64,000 bases of DNA from positions 1 to 64,000 of the forward strand of contig NZ_LZSO01000039.1 in assembly GCF_001665785.1 (NCBI RefSeq). Direction: 5' to 3'. Below are positions 1-8,654 of this stretch, one piece after another. A program made the translations under genes and the position numbers. The DNA comes from Mycolicibacterium peregrinum (GTDB lineage Bacteria > Actinomycetota > Actinomycetes > Mycobacteriales > Mycobacteriaceae). A model generated the notes under the pieces. That model saw nothing but the letters and a program-made list of their open reading frames with translations. It was not told where the DNA came from and did no database searches. Position 1 is the stretch's first letter. Each line of letters opens with the position of its first letter.

Positions 1-510
1 TCCTCGTCGTACTTCTTCGGCATGATGCGAACAACCTTCCCTCGAAAGAAGGTGTGCATCAAACTCGGGGCGGTTCACTATCTCGCCGTCTTCATTCCCG
101 GCGGGCACGGCGCCGTCGTCGGACTGCCCGGAAGCGAGGCTGTGGGCCGGACACTGAACTGGGCCCTGGACCACGGCCGGTTCATCATCACCCTGTGCCA
201 CGGCCCGGCGGCTCTGCTGGCCGCCGGCCTGGGCAGAGCGCAGTCACCGTTCGCCGGGTACTCGGTGTGCGTGTTCCCCGACTCGCTCGACGAGGGCCCC
301 AACATCGAGATCGGTTATCTTCCGGGGCGCCTGCAGTGGCTCGTCGCCGACCTGCTGGCCAAGCAGGGACTGACCATCGTCAACGACGACATGGCCGGCA
401 CCGTGCACCAGGACCGCCGCCTGCTCACCGGCGACAGCCCGCTGGCCTCCGATGCGCTGGGCAAACTGTCCGCCAACTGCCTGCTCGACGCGCTCGGGCG
501 CGAGGCCTGA
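1..510 (+). CDS. hchA: HchA/Hsp31-like DJ-1/PfpI family protein (5' end missing)
   Basis: The reading frame is open from the first base, so only the C-terminal part (about 169 residues) is present. It carries the DJ-1/PfpI nucleophile elbow LCHGPAAL with its Cys-His pair, preceded by VFIPGGHGA and followed by FPDSLDE and EIGYLPG. The C-terminal stretch NDDMAGTVHQDRRLLTGDSP and the ALGKL segment match the Hsp31/HchA branch (about 280 residues) better than short DJ-1 proteins. Family members are cytosolic holdase chaperones with glutathione-independent glyoxalase (methylglyoxal to lactate) activity. Family assignment is firm; the physiological substrate here is inferred. Confidence 0.85.
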   Translation, partial: SSSYFFGMMRTTFPRKKVCIKLGAVHYLAVFIPGGHGAVVGLPGSEAVGRTLNWALDHGRFIITLCHGPAALLAAGLGRAQSPFAGYSVCVFPDSLDEGPNIEIGYLPGRLQWLVADLLAKQGLTIVNDDMAGTVHQDRRLLTGDSPLASDALGKLSANCLLDALGREA

Positions 511-528
511 GCGCGTCGGACGGCTCGA

Positions 529-948
529 TCACGGGAGTCGCCGCTTCAGTCGCGCGCTCCGAAGGATCTGCATGGCCATGTTGGTCGAGGTGAGCATCGG
601 GAAGACGCCGAGAAATGTTCGCTCCGACGGGGTGCGTCCGTGCAGCTGTTCGAGGCTGCCGAAGACGTAGAAGCATCCGATGCAGAACAGCGTGGCGGGC
701 ACCGCGAGCGCCAGGACGCTGCCGCGGTCGGCAAGGACCTGCCGCGCGAGTGCCAGTTCCTCGTCCGAGAGCGCCTCGCGCTTACGAACCTTGCGCAGGG
801 TGGCCGACAGAGTTCCGATGGCAAGCTTCGACGTGACGTGGGTGTGGCCCCTCATCCGCCTGGTGAACACGAAGGCCACGACGGCGAACACCCAGATCAG
901 CGCAAAGAAAATGATCGACAGGATGCCGTACAGAGTCGATGTCGTCAT
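529..948 (-). CDS. small two- to three-TM membrane protein downstream of mmpL
   Basis: A 139-residue protein starting 1 nt after the mmpL stop codon (TGACATG), so it is the third gene of the mmpS-mmpL operon. The N-terminus (about residues 7-28) is a hydrophobic helix followed by RRMRGH. A second hydrophobic region is near residues 80-96 and the C-terminus is basic (RSARLKRRLP). Between them lies a charged amphipathic region. I do not recognise the family. Translational coupling suggests an accessory to the MmpS/MmpL exporter or a regulator of its assembly, but that is inference. Confidence 0.7.
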   Translation of the reverse strand: MTTSTLYGILSIIFFALIWVFAVVAFVFTRRMRGHTHVTSKLAIGTLSATLRKVRKREALSDEELALARQVLADRGSVLALAVPATLFCIGCFYVFGSLEQLHGRTPSERTFLGVFPMLTSTNMAMQILRSARLKRRLP

Positions 949-949
949 G

Positions 950-3796
950 TCAGGCCTCCGCTCGCTGCCGTTGCGGCACCGGTTGCCGCTGTCGTAATGG
1001 TCGCTGCCGGATGAAGGTCGGCCACCAGAACCACGGACCGAGTAGACGCAGCAGGCACGGCACCACGAACGACCGCACGACCAACGTGTCCAGCAGCAGG
1101 CCGATACACACCGTCGAGCCCACCTGACCGATGGTGCGCAGATCGCTGATCAGCATCGCCAGCATGGTGAACGCGAACACCAGGCCCGCCGAGGTCACCA
1201 CGCCGCCGGTGCTGCCCAGGGCGCGGATCAGCCCGGTGTTCAGCCCCGCACCTGACTCTTCCTTGACCCGGGAGATCAGCAGCAGGTTGTAGTCCGAGCC
1301 GACCGCGACCAGGATGATGAAGGTCAGCGGCAACACCAGCCAGTGCAGGTGCAGGCCGATCAGGTGCTGCCACACCAGGATTGACAGTCCGAACGCGCCC
1401 GCGTACGAGAACGCCACCGTGCCGGGAATCACCATGGCCGCCACCAGGCTCCGGGTCAGATACAGCATGATCAGGAAGATCAGCACGAACGCGGCGATCG
1501 CCACGATGAGCAGATCGGAAGCGGCGTAGGCCTTGATGTCCTTGTTGTTCGACCCCGCGCCGCCGATGTAGATCTTGGATCCGGCCAGCGAGGTCTCTTT
1601 GAGCGCCGCCTTGATCGCGTCGGGGAACTGTTCGACGTGGTCGATTCCTTCCGGGCCCATGGCATTGCCCTCGTGGGTGACGATGAACCGAGCGGCCTTG
1701 CCGTCCGGCGACATCATCAGCTGCATGCCGGTCTTGACGTCCTCGTTGTCGAACGCCTCCCTGGGGATGTAGAAGAAATCGTCGCTGCGGGATTGATCGA
1801 AGTCATTGCCCACGTTGATCAGGTCGTAATAGGTCTGATCGGTCTGGGTGGACTGCAGATGCGCCGGGCCGTAGTTGTTGGTGATGACACCGAGCAGCGA
1901 GCGACTGTCGGCCATCATCCGCTCCAGCTGCGAGATCATCTGCGGCAGCAGCCGGTCGATGGCCTCGAACGACGTGACGGCGTCAGCGATCTGCGCATCC
2001 AGGCTGTCGATCCCGTCGAGCGAGTCGAATAGAGAGCGCATTGCCCAGCACGACGGAATATCGAAACAGTGTGGCTCCCAATAGAAGTAGTTCTTCAAGG
2101 GCCGCAGGAAATCGTCGAGGTTGGATATCCCGGCGTTCATGTCGTCGGTGACCTGTTTGAGGTTTTCCAAAGTGAGCACCGTGGAATGCAGTTCGTCGGC
2201 CATCTGCTGGGTCAGCCCGATCACCTTCTGCAGCACCTCGACGGAACGCGCCTGGATCTCGGCCTGTTTGTCGGTGTTCTCGTTCTGCCGCTCGGTGAAC
2301 GGCAGTTGCTGGCCACTGCCGCTGCCCTGGGTCGTGAACAGGTAGGGAATCGTGGCATGCTCCAGCGGCCGGCCCAATGGCCTGGTGATGCTCTGCACCA
2401 TGGCGACACCGGGAAGCCGGATGAGGCTCTTGGCGACCCGGTCCAGGGAGATGAAGTCGGCCGAGTTGCGCATGTCGTGGTCACTCTCGACCATCAGCAT
2501 CTCGCTGAACAGCTTGCTCTGCGAGAAGTGCCGATCGGAGGCCTCGAAGCCGAGATTGGCTGCGCCATCGGCAGGTTGGTAGGCACGATCGTCGTAGCTG
2601 ACCTTGAACGTGGGCACGAAAACCGCACCGATCATCACGACGGCGGTGCTTGCGACGAAGACGGGTTTGGGCCATCGCACGACGCTCGTCGCGATCCGCC
2701 GGTACAGATGCCCCTTGGACATGCGCTTGGGATCGAACAATCCGAACAGACTGCCGAGCGTGAGCAGTGCCGGTGCGAGTGTCAGCGCCGCGGCGATGGT
2801 GAACAGCATGCTGATGGCGACTGCTGGTCCCATCGTGTGGAAGTAGTCCAGCCGGGCCAGGCTCAGGCAGTAGCACGCACCGGCGATCGTCAGCCCGGAG
2901 CCGATGATGATCGGCGCGACGCTGCGGTAGGCGGTGTAGAAGGCGTCTTCGCGGCTCTCGCCGTCCTGGCGGGCCTCTTGATACCGCCCCATCAGGAAGA
3001 TGCCGTAGTCGGTTCCCGCCCCCAATGTCAGTGCCACCACGATGTTCACCGCGAACGACGACAGCGGGATGACGCCGAAGTGTCCGAGCGTCGCGATGAC
3101 GCCCTTGGCGACAAGCATTTCGATCAGCACGCTGACCAGCGGCACCAGCACATTGGCCAACGACCGGTAGACCACCAGCAGCATGATCACGATCAGGATG
3201 ATCGTCAGGATCGTGATGTTGTTGAGGCTCGAGTTGGCGATGGTCAGCGTGTCCGATGCCAGCGGGGCGGCACCGCTCACGTAGACCTTGAGCCCCGGCG
3301 GCGGGGTGTCGCCGGCGATGATGTCCCTGACCGCGTTCACCGACTCGTTCGCTTGGAGCTGGCCGATGTTCCCGGCCAACCGCAACAGCACGAAAGTCGC
3401 CTTGCCGTCGACACTTTGGGCCCCGGCCGCGGTGATCGGTTTGCCCCACAGGTCCATCACGTACTGCACGTGCTCCGGATCCTGCTTCAGCCGGTTCATC
3501 AGATCGTCGTAGTACCGGTGATCACCGTCGTCGAGGGGGCGGTCGGCCTCGAACACCAGCATGGTGAGGCTGGTGGAGGTGGATTCCTGAAACTTCTCCC
3601 CGATCCGGAGCATCGCGACCTGTGACGGCGCGTAGCTCGGGATCATCGAGCCCGCCAGCTGTTCGGCGACGTGCTCGACCTGCGGGATGAAGGTGTTGGT
3701 GGTGACGGCCAGCAGCGCCCAGAACACGATGATCGGCACTGCCAGGACCCGCACGGTCCGCGCGACGAATGGGCGGTTCGCCCGATGAGTGCTCAT
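950..3796 (-). CDS. mmpL: MmpL-family RND transporter
   Basis: 948 residues, normal MmpL length. The layout is classical: one N-terminal TM helix, a large periplasmic loop, a TM2-6 block, a second long periplasmic domain rich in helix, and TM7-12. The proton-relay Asp-Tyr pairs are visible in GAGTDYGIFLMGRY (TM4) and VAVGSDYNLLLISR (TM10). MmpL proteins export lipids, siderophores or drugs across the inner membrane using the proton gradient, usually with an MmpS partner. The start overlaps the mmpS stop by 4 nt (ATGA). A divergent MarR gene recalls the Rv0678-mmpS5-mmpL5 drug-efflux layout, but that regulator is not obviously orthologous, so the substrate is unknown. Confidence 0.95.
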   Translation of the reverse strand: MSTHRANRPFVARTVRVLAVPIIVFWALLAVTTNTFIPQVEHVAEQLAGSMIPSYAPSQVAMLRIGEKFQESTSTSLTMLVFEADRPLDDGDHRYYDDLMNRLKQDPEHVQYVMDLWGKPITAAGAQSVDGKATFVLLRLAGNIGQLQANESVNAVRDIIAGDTPPPGLKVYVSGAAPLASDTLTIANSSLNNITILTIILIVIMLLVVYRSLANVLVPLVSVLIEMLVAKGVIATLGHFGVIPLSSFAVNIVVALTLGAGTDYGIFLMGRYQEARQDGESREDAFYTAYRSVAPIIIGSGLTIAGACYCLSLARLDYFHTMGPAVAISMLFTIAAALTLAPALLTLGSLFGLFDPKRMSKGHLYRRIATSVVRWPKPVFVASTAVVMIGAVFVPTFKVSYDDRAYQPADGAANLGFEASDRHFSQSKLFSEMLMVESDHDMRNSADFISLDRVAKSLIRLPGVAMVQSITRPLGRPLEHATIPYLFTTQGSGSGQQLPFTERQNENTDKQAEIQARSVEVLQKVIGLTQQMADELHSTVLTLENLKQVTDDMNAGISNLDDFLRPLKNYFYWEPHCFDIPSCWAMRSLFDSLDGIDSLDAQIADAVTSFEAIDRLLPQMISQLERMMADSRSLLGVITNNYGPAHLQSTQTDQTYYDLINVGNDFDQSRSDDFFYIPREAFDNEDVKTGMQLMMSPDGKAARFIVTHEGNAMGPEGIDHVEQFPDAIKAALKETSLAGSKIYIGGAGSNNKDIKAYAASDLLIVAIAAFVLIFLIMLYLTRSLVAAMVIPGTVAFSYAGAFGLSILVWQHLIGLHLHWLVLPLTFIILVAVGSDYNLLLISRVKEESGAGLNTGLIRALGSTGGVVTSAGLVFAFTMLAMLISDLRTIGQVGSTVCIGLLLDTLVVRSFVVPCLLRLLGPWFWWPTFIRQRPLRQRQPVPQRQRAEA

Positions 3797-4257
3797 GCGG
3801 ACTTGACCCGGCAGGTGACGTCGGCTTCGGCATGGGTGGACGATTGTTCATCGCGCACAACGCCGTTGACCAACATCCGGCACCCAACCTCGCCACCATT
3901 GACCTGCACGGAGATGCTGCCGGAGACCACGGTGAGGGTCGACGTCTCGGTGTGCGTCCAGGGCAGCTCCGTGACATCGACCTTGTGCGGATGCCCGTCG
4001 ATGTCGACATAGCTCAGCATCCCGCCGTCACCGACGGAACCGAACACCTCGTAGGTGAGCTGCTTGGGCGTGAACTGCTCGGGCGCCTGCGCGGCGAGGA
4101 CGGTGGGCACCGGTCCGGGTTCCGACATCTGGTGCACCTTCCAGACGCCCAACGCTCCCACGCCCAACGCGATGACCGTGACGACCGGAAGCCATCCGTT
4201 CTGCAGAAGCGTTCGGTTTCGTCGTCTGCGGCCGTCCGCAGGCTGCTCCCCGATCAT
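3793..4257 (-). CDS. mmpS: MmpS-family membrane protein
   Basis: 154 residues with a basic cytoplasmic N-terminus (GRRRRNRT), one TM helix at about residues 20-38, and a periplasmic beta-rich domain. That domain contains YEVFGSVGDGG, VTELPWTHT and the C-terminal Cys pair (VGCRML, VTCRVKSA) typical of MmpS. MmpS acts as the periplasmic adaptor of the cognate MmpL exporter. This is the first gene of a leftward operon (mmpS-mmpL-membrane protein), and it faces a MarR regulator across a 227-nt intergenic region that should hold both promoters. Confidence 0.93.
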   Translation of the reverse strand: MIGEQPADGRRRRNRTLLQNGWLPVVTVIALGVGALGVWKVHQMSEPGPVPTVLAAQAPEQFTPKQLTYEVFGSVGDGGMLSYVDIDGHPHKVDVTELPWTHTETSTLTVVSGSISVQVNGGEVGCRMLVNGVVRDEQSSTHAEADVTCRVKSA

Positions 4258-4270
4258 GACCGACAGATAT

Positions 4271-4365
4271 ATCGCATACAGGATGCACTTCTCAAGCCGT
4301 TCGCTCGCGACCGCCGGGCATTCACAGCAGATTGGCAGCCAAGCAACGAAGGCGATGTATGCGAT
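4271..4365. promoter_or_regulatory. mmpS/marR divergent promoter with paired ATCGCATAC motif
   Basis: The 9-mer ATCGCATAC at 4271-4279 recurs in inverted orientation (GTATGCGAT) at 4357-4365; with the next base the shared core is ATCGCATACA. Two oppositely oriented copies between a MarR gene and its likely target suggest MarR operators. A TATAAAT box at 4473-4479 lies 5 nt before the marR GTG codon, which would give a leaderless marR transcript. Function is inferred from position. Confidence 0.4.
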
Positions 4366-4484
4366 TTACCACGCACTGATCCGTGCGCAACCGCAGATGA
4401 CCGCCCCACCCCGGCGTCCGCGTCACCGGCATCCAGTCGCACCGCTTTCGGCCCATTACTTCCCATTGCTGATATAAATGAGCC

Positions 4485-4955
4485 GTGAGCAACGCACCGT
4501 TCGGCAGCAACGTGGAAGCCGTCTCGTCGATGCTCGTGGCGAGCGCCGACCTCATGTGGCGGCATCTCGCCGATCGCAAAGGCTTGAGCGCGAGCGCGAC
4601 GCTCGTCCTCGTCCGACTCAACCGCGAGGGTCCGATGCGGGTCACCGCACTCGCCGAGGCCGAGGGCGCGAGCCAGTCGGGCATGACCCAACTGGTCCAG
4701 CGCCTCGAACAGCAAGGCCTGCTGGAGCGGTGCAGCGACCCCGACGACGGGCGGGCCTGCCTCGTCAAGGTCAGCGAGGGCGGCCGACGCCTGTGGGAAG
4801 AGCGGGCGGTTCTGCGCAAGCAACGCATCGCCGAACTGTTGGCGGGGTTGTCCGACGACGACCAGATGGCGCTGTGGCTCGCCGCCCAGGTGGCAGGACG
4901 GCTGGTCGACCAGATGCGCGAGATCGCCGACACCCGGGCGAGCACCGATGCGTAG
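4485..4955 (+). CDS. MarR-family transcriptional regulator
   Basis: 156 residues from a GTG start. The winged-helix region spans about residues 30-100: LVRLNREGPMRVTALAEAEG then the recognition helix ASQSGMTQLVQRLEQQGLLER, followed by the wing with the MarR signature DPDDGRACLVKVSEGG. The C-terminal helix (residues 115-150) would form the dimer interface. MarR proteins repress neighbouring efflux genes and are released by small ligands. It faces mmpS-mmpL across a shared promoter region, so control of that exporter is the likely role. The GTG lies just after a TATAAAT box, consistent with leaderless translation. Confidence 0.9.
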   Translation: MSNAPFGSNVEAVSSMLVASADLMWRHLADRKGLSASATLVLVRLNREGPMRVTALAEAEGASQSGMTQLVQRLEQQGLLERCSDPDDGRACLVKVSEGGRRLWEERAVLRKQRIAELLAGLSDDDQMALWLAAQVAGRLVDQMREIADTRASTDA

Positions 4956-5082
4956 GGTGTCTCGGGAAGCACTCACCTCTCGACGATCACACGGCCGCCA
5001 GGGGCCACGAACCCCGGAAAACCCGTAGTCCCCGTCCGCGCCGGTGTTACGTTGACGCCACTGCCCCGAGGAGGCGGACGCC

Positions 5083-5550
5083 ATGTCCATGGAAGGCTCA
5101 GCAACCGTACGCATGTCCGCGCCGGCGGACCGCATCTGGAATCTCATCGCCGACGTACGCAACACCGGGAAGTTCTCGCCCGAGGTGATGGAAGCCGAAT
5201 GGCTCGGCGGTGCCACCGGCCCCGCCCTCGGGGCGCGGTTCCGGGGACACGTCAAACGAAACGAGATCGGCCCGGTCTACTGGACGACGTGCGAGGTGAC
5301 GGCCTGCGACCCCGGGCGGGAGTTCGGCTTCGCCGTCCTGGTGGGCGACCGAGCGGTGAACAACTGGCACTACCGGCTGGAACCGGCCGGAACCGAGACC
5401 GATGTCACCGAATCGTTCCGGATGACGCCGGGAGCCTTCACCACCGTGTTCTCGATGCTCGGCGGACAGCTCCGCACACGCCGGAACATCCGCGACATGC
5501 GCAAGACTCTCGAGCGGATCAAGGCTGTCGTGGAGACCGGCGAGCAATAG
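5083..5550 (+). CDS. SRPBCC (polyketide cyclase/START-like) protein
   Basis: 155 residues with the family start pattern: SATVRMSAPADRIWNLIADVRNTGKFSPEV, then EAEWLGGATGPALGARFRGH, a central beta region and a long C-terminal helix (RNIRDMRKTLERIKAVVE). This is the Bet v1-like fold with a hydrophobic cavity. Such mycobacterial proteins are thought to bind lipids or aromatic ligands, but no catalytic residues can be assigned. Two in-frame ATGs lie 6 nt apart; a GAGGAGG Shine-Dalgarno element upstream fits either. It stands alone, after marR and before the repeat protein. Confidence 0.85.
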   Translation: MSMEGSATVRMSAPADRIWNLIADVRNTGKFSPEVMEAEWLGGATGPALGARFRGHVKRNEIGPVYWTTCEVTACDPGREFGFAVLVGDRAVNNWHYRLEPAGTETDVTESFRMTPGAFTTVFSMLGGQLRTRRNIRDMRKTLERIKAVVETGEQ

Positions 5551-5772
5551 CCGGGTATACCGCCATCCTGTGAATCCCTGTGCGACAGCTATGCGTTGAT
5601 GAGAATTCCGGCGCAGCGCCGGCGTCCGCGGTGGGAATAAATAGAATTTAGTTGCACTTAGCAGTTGTGGTAAGCATTAAGTACCGGGCAGTACGTGAGC
5701 TCCGGGACATCTGGATCCGCGCGGTCGGGAGCGGCGCGATCACGGCCATCGGCCGTAGTTGAGGAGTTCGAC

Positions 5773-7986
5773 ATGACGATCCTCGGGCCCCGACTGGTCC
5801 CCGAGAATGTTGTGGAGTATGCCGAGCCTGTACCGAGATGGCGAAGGTTCGTGCCCCGTTCTCGCCGAGGCAAGGCCACCGTCGCCGCCGCCATGGCCGG
5901 CGTGCTCGTGGCGGGTCTACTCGGCGCGGCGTACGAGACCTCACCCGGTGGTTCCCTGTGGGGCGTCACGCGGACGGTATTTCCGGGACACGCCCAAGAC
6001 GTCGCCCTGACCGCTGTCGTAGCTGACCTGAAGAAGGCTCAGGACATTCTCGGCAGCGGGGAGCAACCCACCGCCGATCAGCTGACCGACGCCCGCACCG
6101 CGCTCAATCAAGCCAAGCAGGACCTTGACTACCTGTCGCCGTCACCTGAGCGCACCAGTCTGCAGAATCTCTATCTTCAACTGACACAACAACTTCTGCA
6201 GTACACACCCGATTCGGTGCTTCGACTCGCGCCGTTGCCCGCCCCGCCTCCAGAGCCTCCGGCGGCCGTCCCGGCCGACCCGCAGCAGGACGCTGTGGCA
6301 CTGACCAGCGCGTCCGCACCGACCTGGGGATATGACGCGTCCGACGACTACGTCCCGGCGCCGCCCGGTGTTCCGGATTCCCCGATGGCCGATTGGCCGC
6401 AGCCCATCGATCCGCCGTCGACGCCCAACCTCGGAAACCTGGGCTACTACGACCAATCCTGGGGTCAGCTCTACGGCTACAACCCGGGCGGTTGGTACAA
6501 CTACGACCTCGGTGGCTACAACCAATACGGTTACGACTTCATCGGTTATGACCGGTGGGGATATGACCGTTGGGGCTACGACCGGTGGGGATACGACCGC
6601 TGGGGCTACAACTGGGCCGGCTACAACTGGGCGGGCTACGACCGCCACGGCTGGGACCGCAATGGCCGCAACGAATGGGGTCAACACCGCGACCGCCCAC
6701 GCGACCCGCGCAACCAGCGATGGTACGACCATCACCATCCCTACCAGCAGTACTACGAGTGGAAGTTCCGGATCTACAACCCGGTGTATCGCCGCGCGCA
6801 GTGGGACCGGGCCCACGGATTCAACCCGCACCGGTATCAGAACTGGAACATGAACCGGGACTGGCACCACCCGCGCAACCGCGATTGGGCGCCACCGGCA
6901 ATCAGGGTGAACACAACGGTCAACATCCACGTCTCGGCCCCGGTGGTGAACCTCAATGCCTCACTGACACAGTTCATCTCCAACGACAAGGCGACCCGTA
7001 CCTCCGGGCATCTGATGAAAGACCTCGCGGACAAGTCCCCGCGCAACTTCGCCAGGGACCTCACCCCGCGGACCAATTCCTTTGTCGGGTGGCAGCTGCC
7101 GTCGGGACTCGGCCAACGATCCGATACGCCCAAGGAAAACCACCGATCGTCGTCTGAACCGCCGGAATCAACTACACCGCCTGCCTTGGCGGCCCCCGCA
7201 CCGGCAGCGCCGCCGTCGAAGGTGTCACCCACATTCACTGTGCCCAAGCTGTCGCCGGTGCCCGCCTACACGCCACCGACGGTCGACAAACCACGCGAAA
7301 AGCCGGAGACCGCACCGGCACCGGAGAAGGACCTGGATCTTTCGCCGGAGCTACCGGCGACACCACCGCGGGCCGACCGGCCGAATCCGGCCGATGCGAC
7401 GTCGCCGGGTGACCAACCGGAACCGGCGAGCCCACCCAACCCTGCACTCGATCGTCCCCATGAAATCCCGGGGCCGCGCCAGACCGCTCCTGAGCCGCAG
7501 GCGCCGGCATCCGAGGCGCCGGCAGCGCCCCCGGAGTCACCGAGACAACAGGAACGTCCGCAGCAACGGAATGCACCCGAAGAGCCTCCCGTGCAGCGTG
7601 ATCCGGCTCCCAAGGTCCAGGTCCCTGAGCCCGAGGCGCCGGCCCCCAAGACCCAGGCTCCTGTTCGCGAGGAACCGGTGTGGCAGGAACCCGCACCCGC
7701 GCCCGCACCCGAGCGCGAGGCACCCAAGGAGGCCCCGGCACCCAGGTATCAGGCCCCCGAGCGCCAGGCCCCCGTCTGGCAGGAACCCGCTCAGCAGGCA
7801 CCTCCGCAAGAGGCACCTGCCCGGCAACGACCTGCGCGGGAGGCGCCGGCTCGACAGGAGCCACCGGCCCGCGAGGCTCCGGCCCCGCGCCAAGCTCCTC
7901 AGCAGCGTTCGGAGCAGCCGCGATCGGAGCCCTCGTCACCGAAGGGTCCGAAGTGCCCGCCGCCGATGTGTTCGGGGCGCGGGTAA
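5773..7986 (+). CDS. RsdA-like membrane protein with GYDRW repeats and Pro-rich C-terminus
   Basis: 737 residues from an ATG preceded by GAGGAG (an upstream in-frame GTG/ATG region has no such site). Visible parts: a short cytoplasmic segment with a basic patch (WRRFVPRSRRGK), one TM helix at about 36-54, and an extracytoplasmic helical domain at about 58-148 starting SPGGSLWGVTRTVFPG. That last pattern resembles the post-TM domain of the anti-sigma-D factor RsdA. A Tyr/Trp/Asn/Asp-rich region follows, with eight pentapeptide repeats at about 258-297, then a His/Arg/Trp-rich basic region and a 250-residue Pro/Glu/Gln/Ala-rich tail (APERQAP, REAPA). No sigma-binding N-terminal domain is seen, so an anti-sigma role is not claimed. 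The low-complexity tail looks wall-spanning or adhesive. Confidence 0.75.
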   Translation: MTILGPRLVPENVVEYAEPVPRWRRFVPRSRRGKATVAAAMAGVLVAGLLGAAYETSPGGSLWGVTRTVFPGHAQDVALTAVVADLKKAQDILGSGEQPTADQLTDARTALNQAKQDLDYLSPSPERTSLQNLYLQLTQQLLQYTPDSVLRLAPLPAPPPEPPAAVPADPQQDAVALTSASAPTWGYDASDDYVPAPPGVPDSPMADWPQPIDPPSTPNLGNLGYYDQSWGQLYGYNPGGWYNYDLGGYNQYGYDFIGYDRWGYDRWGYDRWGYDRWGYNWAGYNWAGYDRHGWDRNGRNEWGQHRDRPRDPRNQRWYDHHHPYQQYYEWKFRIYNPVYRRAQWDRAHGFNPHRYQNWNMNRDWHHPRNRDWAPPAIRVNTTVNIHVSAPVVNLNASLTQFISNDKATRTSGHLMKDLADKSPRNFARDLTPRTNSFVGWQLPSGLGQRSDTPKENHRSSSEPPESTTPPALAAPAPAAPPSKVSPTFTVPKLSPVPAYTPPTVDKPREKPETAPAPEKDLDLSPELPATPPRADRPNPADATSPGDQPEPASPPNPALDRPHEIPGPRQTAPEPQAPASEAPAAPPESPRQQERPQQRNAPEEPPVQRDPAPKVQVPEPEAPAPKTQAPVREEPVWQEPAPAPAPEREAPKEAPAPRYQAPERQAPVWQEPAQQAPPQEAPARQRPAREAPARQEPPAREAPAPRQAPQQRSEQPRSEPSSPKGPKCPPPMCSGRG
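6544..6663 (+). repeat. eight 15-bp in-frame repeats coding GYDRW-type pentapeptides
   Basis: Eight consecutive 15-nt units encode GYDRW four times, GYNWA twice, then GYDRH and GWDRN. Third codon positions vary between units (tat/tac, cgg/cgt/cgc), so protein sequence rather than DNA identity has been kept. The flanking sequence (GYYDQSWGQLYGYN, GGYNQYGYDFIGYD) shows older, decayed copies. Confidence 0.9.
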
Positions 7987-8005
7987 CCGTCAAGCTGTTG
8001 ACGAC

Positions 8006-8599
8006 CTAAAAAGGGGCCAGCAGAAATTCGTCGACGAACCTGGCGAACGTGTCGTCGACGAAGGCCGGGTCAGGCGCGGTGAAGTATTCGATGATGAAAC
8101 CCTGGAAGGCTGCCAACGCGATGCGCGAACGGGTCTCTGCGACGTGAGCGGGCATCCCGAGCGCAAGCAGGCGGGCCTTGGAGTTGCGCGTCAACAGCGA
8201 CAAGGTGTCCCAGGTGTATTCGCGGTATGGGCTGTCGACGCCACACGCGGCACCGAAAATCTGCAGCACCACCCGCAAGCTGTCGCGACGCTCACCGCGC
8301 GTGCACTCATACCAGTCTTCGAAACACCATTCGCGGTGCGCCGCAATCGACTCCGGCAGATCCAGATCCTCGGTCTCCGGTATCGCCGCACGCTGCTGCC
8401 GGTTCAGTACTTCGAGCATGAGTTGCTCTTTGGTGCCGAAGTAGTACACCAGCATCCGAGCGCTGGTCTCCATCTGGGAGGCGAGCTCACGCAGCGAAGT
8501 GTCGACGACCCCGGTGCGCGCCAAAATGGCGCCCGCAGTGGCCAATAGCGCTTCGCGTTTGTCGCGGTCGAACGGTCGCGGCACACTTGACTGTAACAC
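8006..8599 (-). CDS. TetR-family transcriptional regulator
   Basis: About 197 residues if the GTG at 8599 is used; a second GTG at 8584 is equally possible. There is no ATG near the N-terminus of the domain, and the frame runs far upstream only because GC-rich DNA lacks stops. The HTH is at about residues 13-55: REALLATAGAILARTGVVDTSLRELASQMETSARMLVYYFGTKEQLML. The C-terminal ligand domain contains a conserved-looking FGAACG and LAAFQGFIIEYF. It is divergent from the EmbB-like gene with only 55 nt between starts, so it probably controls that gene and itself. Confidence 0.85.
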   Translation of the reverse strand: MLQSSVPRPFDRDKREALLATAGAILARTGVVDTSLRELASQMETSARMLVYYFGTKEQLMLEVLNRQQRAAIPETEDLDLPESIAAHREWCFEDWYECTRGERRDSLRVVLQIFGAACGVDSPYREYTWDTLSLLTRNSKARLLALGMPAHVAETRSRIALAAFQGFIIEYFTAPDPAFVDDTFARFVDEFLLAPF

Positions 8600-8654
8600 T
8601 TGCTTCAGATACTGATGATGCGATGCGTGCGAACACGAGGGCAAGGGACGCTCG

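Noticed and set aside
2069..3625. 518-residue open frame on the + strand
   Set aside because: It lies wholly antisense to mmpL, has His/Asp/Gln/Arg-biased composition without domains, and reflects codon bias of the real gene.
950..4955. Calling the first locus mmpS5-mmpL5 with Rv0678
   Set aside because: The layout matches, but the MarR sequence does not resemble Rv0678 as remembered, so orthology is not claimed.
5608..5622. CCGGCGCAGCGCCGG palindrome as a terminator
   Set aside because: Only a one-base centre, no T run, and such GC palindromes are frequent by chance in this DNA.
6544..6663. CRISPR-like short repeats
   Set aside because: The 15-nt units have no spacers, stay in frame and vary at third positions, so they are coding repeats.
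7082..8548. 488-residue frame on the + strand over the Pro-rich tail
   Set aside because: Arg/His/Pro shadow of the repeat protein, running on over the antisense of the TetR gene.
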